Assembly: GCA_034509425.1 (NCBI GenBank)
Contig: JAVTVJ010000975.1
Location: forward strand, 62,001 to 126,000
Reading direction: 5' to 3'
DNA length: 64,000 bases
Origin: Eopsaltria australis
Lineage: Eukaryota; Chordata; Aves; Passeriformes; Petroicidae
The notes beneath the pieces were generated by a model. The model saw only the letters and a program-made list of their open reading frames with translations, was not told the DNA's origin and made no database searches. Positions 38,301 through 50,300 of this stretch are shown piece after piece (the stretch's first letter is position 1; each line of letters begins with the position of its first letter). A program made the translations under genes and the position numbers.

Positions 38301-41300
38301 TCCTTTGTGTATTTTCCCTTTAAGTACAGCATTAACTTTCAGTGATTTAGGTGGTATTAAAAGTAATTTGAATTTTCAAAAAGATTTAGAAAGGATTAAA
38401 CAGCCAGTGACAAGGACAGTTTGTGTTACTGCTGCAGATCTGACAAGACAAGAACCCCAACCCAACTCTTATTTCTTGCACATGTCAAAAAGCAAAATAA
38501 TCAGTTTGTGAATAACTGCTGCTGGATTGTCTAAAATCCCAATTACCCATTTGCTCCCTTTCACAGAAGTGTGGTTTCTCTCCCCAAAAGTGCCTGTCAG
38601 CTCCTGGGGGAGGAACTGTGCTACCTCCTCAGTTACTCTGGGATTGTCAGAAGTCTTTTTCCTTCTTGCATTAAAGCATTTCCTCTGTTTACATCCATGA
38701 GAAAACAATCACAGGAAAGGTTTAACTCAATGCTGATCAGGACCAGGAATTCTCTGCTCTGGGTTTGCACCCCTCATGTTCAGTGTTGGAAATCACAAAC
38801 CCACCCTGGGTTTAACATGGAAAAATGAGAACTATGGACAAGCAAGGAATGAATCAACTTTTTATTACTTGGCTAATTATAATTAACCATCTCTGAGACA
38901 GATGATGCTCTGTAGCTCACTAATGTGAATTCTTGAATTTTCTTACTGAGGGTAAAAATAAAAATATTTAGAAACTATTAATTAAATAATAAGAGTATTG
39001 AGTATTATTTAATGTTTATACTATCTATTAAGTTTATATATAAAGAAATCTGTTTAGTCCACTTCAAATTTAAGAAATAAAAAGGTTTCCAGAAAAAAAC
39101 TCAAAGGAATTTTTCCAGAGAAGAAATAAAAGGTTTCCTTTAAATTGATAAAGAAGAGTGAAAAGGTTGTACCTGCTCTTATTTACAACAATTAACAGCA
39201 AACAGATTTTACCACTCTGCATTGTTAAAACTCAATTTAAGTGTTTTTAAATTAATTACCAGTGCTCATTACTTGCCCCATTATTTGAATGATGAATTTA
39301 AAAGCCCCAAAGCTCCTTGCTCTTTGTGCATTTTGAAACCCCGACGTTGTGAAAGTGAAAGCAAGGCGGGGCAGGCAGACATTTGTTGAGCAATGAGGGG
39401 AAGGAGCTCGGGCAGCTCCTCAGAGCTGGCACCCCCAGCTTTGCCAAGGCTCCCCCAGAAGCCCTGGAATTCTGCAATTCCTTCCCTCAGTTGCCTTGCT
39501 GTGGCTCAGGGATTCAGGACAGGGAGCAATGTGGAAAATAAAAAGGAAATGCAGGCTCTGCTCAGACAATCAAAATGGATGTCAACACCCAGCCATGGGC
39601 GATGCCAACAGGGAACAAAACGTCCACACAAGGCAAGAAATTCCTGGAAAAAACAGCCTCGGATCCGTCCTGGAGAAGCTCCAGGGTGACTGAACTGGAA
39701 CCTTCCAGTGCCTGGAAGAGCTACAGGAAAGATGGAGAGACTGTTTACAGGGGATGGAGGGACAGGACACAGGGAACTGCCGGAGGGCAGGGATGGATGG
39801 GATTTTGGGAAGGAATTCCTGGCTGTGAGGGTGGGGAGGGGCTGGGATGGAATTCCCAGATTTGCTGTGGCTGCCCCTGGATCCCTGGCAGTGCCCAAGG
39901 CCAGGCTGGACGGGGCTTGGAGTAGCCTGGGACAGTGGAAGGTGTCCCTGCCACGGCAGAGGTGTCACTGGATGCAATTTAAGAACCCTTCCCACCCAAA
40001 TCATCCTGGGATCCCATATTTCCATACCCACCAAGCCCTTTGGGAAGGTTCTCCACTCAGCTCTAAATGGAATTACAAACCCAATTCCAGCTCCTGCAGC
40101 CTGGAGCCTTCCACATCCATGTGGGTCCATTAGGATGCAGGTATAGCATGGGTTGGAAGTGGCTAACTCCAACCCTGTAGAATCCACACACATCCCAGCA
40201 CCAGCTCCCACAGCATTCCTCAGGGCAGTTATCAGGGAACAACCCCTGGGAATCCTACACCACCACCACCTCATGTTGGGAAACATTTCCAAGCTATCAG
40301 CTGAGCCCTGGCGCAAACCAGGACAAACCTAGTTGGAGACCAGGCTGTAAAATGAGGGAAGAGCCCTTCTCAGCTGGAAGTGGCTCCTCTGGTGAAAAGC
40401 ATGAAGAATAAATCCCAGCAATTTGGAACCTGTGTTTCTTTGTGCAGCTGAATAATTCAGAGCTGTGGTGTTTAAGATACTGCCTCAGTTTAAGAATTTT
40501 AATTTCTATTGTACCTAAGAGGAAAAGTTTAAAAGAAGTTTCAGGACTGGCAGCATCAGCAGCAGGTTCCAGCACTGGTTTAAAATTCTGAATTTGCCCA
40601 CAGCCACTGTTTTCTCTAAAAGCAGGATAACAGCTGATCCTCTCAGCACAGCTCTAACCTGAGTTTATCCAGTGCTTTCTGGCACATGATGATTGGAATT
40701 TTAAACAAGGTTATCAAAGTGCCTGATAAAGGGAAGTCAGACCTACTCACGAGGCTTTTTCTGCAACTGTGCTCTAGAAACAAGATCCTACAGAGGATTC
40801 TCATTCCTTCACTGTGTTCCAGAACCTTCTTTTCCCTTTGGGACCGGGGCTTGTTTTCCAAAGCTGTGGAATGTGAATGGCACAAAGTGCAGATCCAGCA
40901 GGGACAGGATCCAGTCCCAGTGGTGGAACTGGGATTGTAGGGCATTGGTGCTGGGATGGTGCTGGATGGGAATGAGGGAGTTTTGGGATACAGCCACACA
41001 TTCAATCCCAAAGCTCTGCTGAGGAAGAGACAAAAAGCCTCTGGCATTAGAAAATTACTGACAGCAACCTGAGAACTCTTAACGAAGAACAAACACTTTT
41101 TGGGTTGGAAGGGACTTCAAGGGACACTTTTCACTATCCCAGGGTGCCTTGGACAATCCCAGGGATCCAGGGGCAGCCACAGCTTCTCTGGGAATTCCAT
41201 CCCAGCCCCTCCCCACACTCAGAGCCAGGAATCCCTTCCCAATATCCCATCCAACCCTGCCCTGTCAGGATGAGGTGTTTCTGGAGAACCTAGGAAGATG

Positions 41301-44300
41301 TGTGCTTTTGTTAATTATTGCCTCCTCTTTTCATCCCTGAATATTTGGGATAAAGCTTTGGGAATGCAGCACCTTGAACACCCTGAGTTTTGGCTGAACT
41401 GTCACTGCAGCAATCCCAGAGCTCTCTGTCAACGTCCCACAGAATAACTGTGGCACCAACGAGGTAAAAACAAGTTCTGGATTCTCAGTTTCTGCTGCCT
41501 TAAGCTCAGCTTTAAAACCAGGTGCTGAGAACCTTGGAATTCATTAGCTGGGAATGCCCCGTGCTCTGGGCAGGATTTTGGGTGGTTTTTGAGGGGAATT
41601 TTGTGGTGCACTTGCTGCGATTTAGCATTTGGGTGGTTTTTTTAGGGGAGCTCTTCACCACTATTCAAACATGGAGTAATGTGACATCTGAGTGAGGTGA
41701 AAATCACAGTTGTGCTCAGGAGAAATGGCTTCAGAGAAAAAACCTTCCTAAAAAATGCAAACCTAGAGAGAAGAAAAACCTTCCCTGGCTGGGGATGGGT
41801 CAAACCAGGTAATTTTGTTTCAAAATCCCATTAAACCACCAGAAACTTTAATATATGACAGCTGTGACTATGATACTTTGTATTTTTAAGAATATTTCGT
41901 ATTTTTAAGAAAATTTTTTCAAATTCAGAACAGTATTTTCATATTTTCACTGTAGCAGCAGCATATTTTTATAATATAAAAGCTTTCACAGCTTTTTAAA
42001 CCCCCATGAAAAGAAGTTTTCTTACTGAGACCAAAATATTTGAGTCTCAGCAAACTTTACTCCAATCCAACTGGACTGCACCTGTTCCAGTACAGTTCCA
42101 ATTATCTTGTAACTTCTTAATATTAATAACACATTAATATTCTTGTGTTACCTTGTAATTTCTCAGTATGCACATTTAATTTGCTTACAAAATTAAGTGA
42201 TTACATAAACTAGTTTGCAACTTCATGGTATTACATAAATGAAATTAAGTAATATCTGAATGCAGTGATTAGAACAGAATTTAATTTATATCAAGCATCA
42301 CAAGATATAGGGATATTTGTGATGAAATAGTCCTGTAAATCCATGGGTAATTAAAATTTAATGTAAGCAGTGTTTGCAGTTATAAAAACCACCTTAACTC
42401 TCACATTTGTGGAGGATTAGAGCAGCCAGAGCCAAAAAATCTGCTATTTGTTTGTCTAAATGAAAATACTCCATCTTAAACCAAATTACACCCCAATTTC
42501 AATTATTTTCTTAATTTTTCACCATGGAATTCGAGACAGAAGTGACCCAGCATAGGGCAAACTTCTCTTAATAAAAGTCATGTATTTTACTCTATTTTCC
42601 AGAGCACGGCAATGTCTCAATTCTCTCAAAAACTGCAGCAAATGGAAATGAAAAGATTTTGCAAGAGCTTCTACAGGAGCTGAAAACTCCTCAGCATCAT
42701 GAGGAGCAAAGCCACAGTGACACTAAATTTGCTCAAAGAAAAGTCACATTAAAGCAGCTGGAATGTTTATTGTAAGGCTGTTTTTCTACGGGTTTAAAAG
42801 AGAAAATCCAAGACTAATTCCTGCTTTTCCTGTGGTTCTTTACCCCACTCCTGCACATCCTGTACCACCAGCACTACAACAAAGTTACTGCTCCTGAGTT
42901 CAGCTTTTGGCTCATTCAGCTCCAATTTCACCTGTCTGGCACAACCTGGAACTGCTGCAAGAGGAAAATTCAGAGGAAAAGTGCCTGGATGTTGTGGAAT
43001 TTTGTTTTCTCACTACATTTTTATTTCCTGGCTGTTTGGTGCCATCAATTTCTTGATAATGAGGCACCACAAGTGCATTTTTCTCTTAAAAAAGCTTTTA
43101 GGCAGCAAAATGAGAATAGAGTCTCCCTTTCCCTGTCTGCAGCTTCCACTGTTTTCACCCTCTCTCCCATATTTCAATTTTTTAATTTTTCTTTTATGTG
43201 TTCTTGGCTTTGGGGGTTTCCCCCCCACTTTGCCACAATGGTACCACAATGGTAGTTTTTAAGCAGGATTACAGTAAGGAATGGCAAAAATAAGTCCTAC
43301 ATTTCTGTACTTACAATTTATTTTTTTTTATTTTATCCCATCTCACAAAGCTTTGCCCATGAATTTCAATTCTGCATCCATGGATTTTGGAATATGTATG
43401 GAGAGAGCCAATATTCCCATAAGCTCATTATTCCCCTGCTCTAATACAGCTCTTGGAATCTACAACAGATTCTTTGGGGAGTTTTTTCCTTTAATTTCAT
43501 GTTTTTGTTGCTATTATTTAATGCTTGCAGCCCTATCTCATTTTTACCCTTCAGTTTTACCACATGGGGAATACACAAGAGGGAAAAAAAGCACCAAAAA
43601 CTCAGCTTCATGCTCTGCCTTTCCAGGAAAGCTCAGTGGGAATTAAAGTCAAAAAAGAAATGTAGATCTAAAACCCTACAATGTCACCACCAGGCAGAGA
43701 TGAGGAAAAGCTCAGACTGAGCCTTTATACAACACTCAGTTGTCTGCACAAAACTACAGTTCTGCATTTTGGAAATAAGTTTAGAAGATTTAAGGACATT
43801 TCTGTGTTTAATGTAAGAGCACAAAGTGAGTGCAAATCTGAAGTCACTTTGGAATTTAAGTCAGGAATTGGCAAACCCAACCTGCAAGGTTTGATTTGTT
43901 ATTGGTGTGTTCTAATGAAATTGTTCAATTATCACTCATTTTTTCTTTCCATTTTTCTGTTTTTCTGCAGGATTTCCTACATGAACAACCCTCTCTTCAC
44001 CCCCAGTGCTGGCAGCACTGATTTTTTTTTAATGCCATTTATAATTGCATTTATGGCCTCAGCTCCCATGTCTCATCAGGGGCACAGACCTCAACAATTG
44101 GGAATTTCTGGTTTATCTCAAAGGAGAAGAAAACCCCTCCCTCATTTCCTCCCCACTCCCCTGGAAGTGACTCCCACGTTGTTTCCACACAGGAGCAGGT
44201 GAAAAACCTGACAGAATTTCCTTTCTGGCAACCTCATCTTGCCACAGGATGAGACTGAGCTCCAATCAGTTCCAAAACCCACCCAAATAAAATCCCTGCA

Positions 44301-47300
44301 GTTGTTTATATCTAAGCTTACAGGAGAATATTTTAATTAAGTCTATCAAATATATTCAAGTGAAATACCACTGTAATTAGGACAAAACTGACTTAAAGCA
44401 GTTCCAATTTGTTTGCAAGATTCTGAAATAAATTAAAAGCAAGTTAGAAGTTTGCTGCCATGAATGCAGAATGAATTCTGCAATATTTATGTGCAAAGGG
44501 GCTGCCTGGGGGTTACCTGGAGAGCTCCTCTTTGCTTTTCCATCCTTTTTGGTGACTGCCCCTCTCACCTGGCCCATCCCAGAGGTGACCATGCATCCCA
44601 AATATTCCCCCCCCGCACTTCCAAACCTGCCATTCCTTCAGTGCTCCCGTTTCCCTCATCATTCCTTAGAGGAAAGCAGGCAGGAGGAAGAGGCTGAGAT
44701 TTTGGAACCTTTCAGAGGAGTCACTCCAGGAACAACACAAATACTTACTCTGAGTTTGTCAGCCTGGGCAGAGCAGGGTTTCAAGGCTTTCAGTGAAAGC
44801 TAAATTATTTTATTTGTTGTTCTTTACACCTCTCCAAGTTCCTGCAGTGGGAGCAGGAGGTGTGGAAGACAGAAAAGCAGCAGCAAGGTGCCAGATTCTC
44901 CCCCAAACACTTTTTTTTTAAGTGACAAAATGCACTTTTCCTGTTGCAGTTTTTCAGGCTGTGGCAAGCTCATTAAAAATGCACCATATTGATAATAATT
45001 TAAAATAATAATTATTATAATAATGCAAAAAAAATTGCCTATTCCTGAAGTACTGAAAGCACAGGGCAATTTATTAAAAACATGCACTATGGAGTGTTGG
45101 AGTTAAGGATCCCAGAAGTGACAAACTCCTCCTGTTCTGTGCTGGCAAAATCCCATTGGAACCAGAAGAATTTTGAAAGCAGATTTATTTCAATTTGCAA
45201 CTTCAGGCACAGAATTTGTAATTTCTCTAGAACTACTCAATTACTCTCACAATTTTTCTTTTCCCACAGGTGTTTTTTTGTGATGCTATTCACAGAAGTC
45301 AGCAGCAGTTTGATTTGAGTATTTTCAGTTTGGCATCAGCAGAAACACCTAGATCAAAACTCAGCTTTCAAATTTTACCCTAAAAAGTACCAAAATCAGC
45401 AGAAAACCACTGCAAAATAGCAGGTGAAAGGGGGAAAAGGAACCAAAAAAACCTGAAACAGTCTTCTAAAAAGCAAATATTTTCCATTGAGTAATGGTAA
45501 TTACAGTAGCAAGATAAAAATCAAAGCTCTAAGAGGTGTTGTTACAACATGTAGGACATGTTCTCCTACAACATTTTCTTTAGTACTGACAGTGAATGTT
45601 CTGTCACACACCCAAACCAGCATTTGATAATCCTTAATTAATATTTTTATCCAAAATGAAATATTTTAATTACACCCTATTGATATAGTTAAAAACCAGA
45701 TCTATATAACTTATTTTAAATGAGAAATACTTGATTAAACTTAAATTAAACTCTTAGTTTTGTTCTTTAAAAAATGAGTAAAAGCCAAATAAACCTGTTA
45801 CTTATCCCTTCAATGTTAAATAATTTGGAAAACATTGGGGGGGTGGGGGGGAAGGCAATCCTTGTGATAGCAATCCACAGCCTTAGATGGTTTTATTTGC
45901 TTCTAACTATAAATTTTAGGATTTGGGGGTTGAAGTTCTGCTGTCATTGTGTGGAAAATATTGCTCCATTTCCCAAGTGGAAATACTGAATTTTGGACAG
46001 TCAGATCAGTGGAGTTCACTTTAAAAAGGCAAAGAGAAAGGCCCTGCCCTCAGTCAGAAAGACTAAAAAAAAAGCAGAAAATCTCAGTGCAGTTTCTGAG
46101 ACAAAGCCTGGTGGGATGAAAGAAAAAAAATTATGGTGGGAAAACCCTGGTTTATGGTTAATATTTGCTCTACTTCCCCTTATTTCCCTTTGTAGGGTGA
46201 AAGCCTGAAATTCTAGCTTTTAGGAAAAAAGGGATGCACTCCTCAGTGCTAACAATTTGTGGGAGAAGAAAACAAATCCCATTTGGGGGGAAAAAATATA
46301 AAATAAATTAAGGTATCAGTATTTTCCAAATATTGCCTTCCCCTGCTCCCAGTGTTCTCTAACTCTGAGCTTCGGGTATCTCTGCCCCAGCATTCCCACC
46401 CTGCTTCATATCTTTCACTTTACATTTCTCCCTTCTGGATATTTTGGCAAAATGAGATTTCAGAACAACTTTATTAAAAAATAGGATGTATTTACTCCAA
46501 GTTGTTTTCTTGGAGGTGCTTCTCGCTCCATCTTGTAGCAGAAAATCCAGGAATAAAGTGCTGGAGGAAATCATTAATTGGCATGGAGACTTGCAAACAG
46601 AGATATCCTCTTTTTGTGGGTGTAGCTGTAAAAAAGGACTGCACAGAAAGCCTGGAGGAAGTGAAGCAAGCACAGCCACCCAGCTACAAGTTTTTTTTTA
46701 ATTTTTTTTTTTTTTTTTAAGAGGGGAACTGGAAACTCCTTTGACAAAAAAAGGTCTAAAATAAACTCTATTAAAATATTTCAGACCTTGGGAAGCTCCC
46801 ACTGATCACTGATTTCTAGGCTAGAGTAGATTTGGGACTTATTAGTAATTACAGGTAATGGAAGAAATAGTTATTTAATGGAATTAATATTTAAATAGTT
46901 GTAACTCAGTTTGCATTTTAATTGTTATGTACAAAGGAAAATTCTCATTATTTAAAAAAAAAAATTAATGTTGCTCCCTTTAGCCTGTCTTTAAAACAGC
47001 AAACAGATGCAAGCAAGCCTCAGAATTTGAAGGTCAAACATGAATATAAATGATATCATATTGACAAATTGGGATGATTTTTACAGTATGGGTTGTGAAC
47101 TGTAGCTGAGGCTGAATTGGTTATAAACCTGCTATTTCTGGAGCTGTTACACAAATGTAAACAACAAACACAATTCAGGGGATTTTTCTTGCACTGTTTT
47201 TATGCACAGTTCATTTTTCCACACTCATTTCTCAGTGAAACCATGAGAGCTGCAGACAACAGTAAACAAACAAACAATTAATATTTCAATTAATATTGAT

Positions 47301-50300
47301 GGAGTTTAGCTAGAAGCCCCCCCAGCTGCTGAGTCTCTGCCACGCTGAAGCAGCACAATAATATTGGGGTTGAAGGTTTGTTTTACACGCCAATATTTAC
47401 GTGCTGCTAGGGCGGAACGAGCACGACTCTCCCAGGCACGAGCACAATTCCCTCCTGGAAAAGGGAACACCAGCATCCCCAACTGCTGCTGTGCCTTCAA
47501 TTCCTACAGCAGCAAATAATGATTCGCACCTTGAGCAGAGAATGCAAACCATGATGTGCTGCTACAGCACTTCAAGGCCTCCAAGACAACATTTCAAACG
47601 GTTTTTAGAGTTTTAACTGCAAGTACAAATTTCAAATCGGTTTTATTCACACACTAACCTGTAGAATTAAGAACCTGTTATGATCCAGGTCAATCCCATG
47701 GCTTCGGAGAAGCAGCCCAACATCTCTGAATGTCTTTTTCTTGCCATTGATGCAGTAGGTGGAGGAATTGTCTCTATAGGCAGTTCTGGAGACACAGAAT
47801 TTGCTGTCAGGAATGACTTCATAATCATCTCCTTCCTGCTTTGAGGAAACACAAAACCAGAGAAACAATTACTGGAGCTATGCATTCACCTCCTATTTCA
47901 CAATTATTAGCTAAGTTTCATCATGAGCTGGTTTTATCACGGACTGAGTTGTAGAAGTGGGAGCTGTCTTAAAACTGCATCTCTCAAAAAAAGAGAGAAA
48001 AACAACAAAAAAAATCCTTTGAGAAGTAGACAAAAAATACCCTGAATTGTCTCAGCTGCACTGCCTTGATCTGATGTCTCTCCCACCTCTAATATCAGGC
48101 ACTGCTCTGAAAATGCTGCATGAATTCCCTTTCCAAAGGCCCAGGTTGCAGGGGCTGAGCTGTCCCAGACTGGAGGGACTCTGGGCAGCCCTGGGGACTG
48201 CAGAGCTCTCTGCATTTACAGCTCCACTTCTCCAGAGCTGCTCTCAGCTCAGAGCTCCAAAGAGAAACTGCACAAGATAAAGAAGCCAAACATTAAAGAT
48301 GTGACAAATGTGACATCAGCAGCTTCAAAAGAGAGCTTCCATATACCTCCAGAGCAGCAGCCAAAATAAAGCTGGTGCCAGGCTCTAAAAAGTTAAAATT
48401 CACTCAGATTAACCCCCAAGAGCTCTCAAATTGCTCTCTGGTACAGGCAGAGGGGTTTTAAATCAAACTCAGCTTCTGCATGTTCACACAAAGTTTAAAA
48501 AATTTTTTTTTTAAATTAAATAGATTAATTTTTAATCTGGTTATTAAAAATATGAAAAGAAAAAAAAAATAAATGTCTTTTCAACCAGTTCCTAAAAAAG
48601 GCTGGAAATGCTGCCACTTCATTAACACCATTTTTGGAATTTCAATGTACACTTCCACTTTTTTAGTTGCCCCTAAATGTAAAAGTTTGGATGTGTGCAA
48701 AAAAAAGAATTTTAAATTAGAAGAAATAAATTCTTTGTACCGCAATTGCAATAATTCAACAAAAAAGTGCTAAAGTTTTTATCAATACACAAAGCAGCAA
48801 GCAAAATAAATATTTTTTTAATTTGCAAACACTTTCTATTCCATTCAAACAAAATATCAACTTCAAAAAAATTTAGTGGTAAAATGTTGGGTCCAGAATT
48901 TTTGCTGAAAAATCTGTTATAAAATTGCAGGCATGTTTACAGTACATAAAGTGTAAATAAGTTTCAGATTCATGATCTATTTTTCTACATTTAGATAACC
49001 TAAAATAGTTTCTAATTGGTTTGAAAAGTTTTGCTTAAATAGTGTTTTATTTCTTAATACACATGTTTGTGTTTTACATTTAAGAATATATAGTTTGTCC
49101 AGACATAGACTTATAAATTTTTATAAAATTTTTAAATTGTAGAAAGAAATAATTTTTATTTACTTGAGGTAAACGAGATTACAAATTAAAACGAGTTCTT
49201 CTTAAATTGACTAGTAAAAATTTCTAAATTGTTTTCAAACAGACATCTACCACATATTAGTCCTGCAGCAAATAAAAGAAGAATCCTTCCTAAGATCTTA
49301 AGGGCTGCACTACCCAACAGAGGATTTTTTAAAGTTAATTAACACTGATGGTTTATATCCCAAAGGTAAACTAATCATGCTAGGAAGTTTTCCTCAGCTC
49401 CAAGGAAAATAAGCAAATATTAAAAAGTTTTTCAGCTCCTTAAAGGAAAAAAACCTGGAATCATACATACCTTGTCAATGATCTTTTGGAAGTGAACTTC
49501 CACAGAACAGCTCGGGATGTCCCTGTGCTCGTCAGAATTATGGATCAGCACCGAGAGCTTTTTGGATCTGATCTTTTGGGCTCGATAGCCAAACACAAAA
49601 AGCAGGGAATCAATGATATTGGATTTGCCACTGCCATTTGGCCCAATAATACAGGAAAAACGCTGCACAGAGAAGGGGAAAAAAAGTGATATTCAAAGGG
49701 AGAGAAATCCTGCCCAGTGCCCATCACCCAATTAAAGCACAATTATTCCTCGTGCGTGCAAGGGTTTGAGAGCTCAGCTTTTGCTGCCAAAGGTAAAAGG
49801 GAATAAAAGCCCCACACCTCAGCTCAACTCTCCCAGCTGCACTGCTTAACCCAAAGCCCTGCACTTCGCAGCCTTCACCAGCAAAGTTTCATGCTCAGCC
49901 ACGTAAGTCTCTTGTGGGCACTAAAAAATATTCTCTTTCTTCAAACACAGCCCTAAAAGTTCTCCAGCAAACGAAATCAAGAGAAAAGAGAGCTTTTCTA
50001 AGCTGTGCTGACAAATTTAAATTGCACAGCATTGGAAAGTTGCACTTCACTGTTTTCTCTACTTAATTTAGACTATTACTATCAAAATATTTCTAAACCT
50101 TAAATATTTTTTCAGTTATTTTGAGGTCAGCTTAGATGAAAAAGCAGGAAGGAATAACACCACCCACTGAAGTCTCACCTTCAGGTCAAAACTACTTAAG
50201 GAAAAAGAAAGATACCTTGTGAAAAGGTCCCAGAGTTCGCTCCCCTGCATAGGATTTGAAGTTCTGGTTTACAATGTGAGTGATCATGAGCCGAGGAGCA

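Larger units (their letters stand above)
37802..47658 (-). other. SMC4: SMC4 intron 5 (9.9 kb, microRNA host)
   Basis: The longest intron in the gene. It holds the miR-15b/miR-16-2 cluster at its 5' end (47335-47580), a G-rich/C-rich tract at 37848-37873 close to its 3' end, CR1-type fragments (37952, 39790, 41098) and long A/T-rich stretches. I see no coding exon between 37802 and 47658. Confidence 0.8.

Noticed and set aside
50205..50216. SMC4 exon 3 donor gtatcttt as a second U12-type intron
   Set aside because: It differs from the U12 consensus, and the matching 3' end has a long pyrimidine tract and CAG without a TTCCTTAAY branch site.
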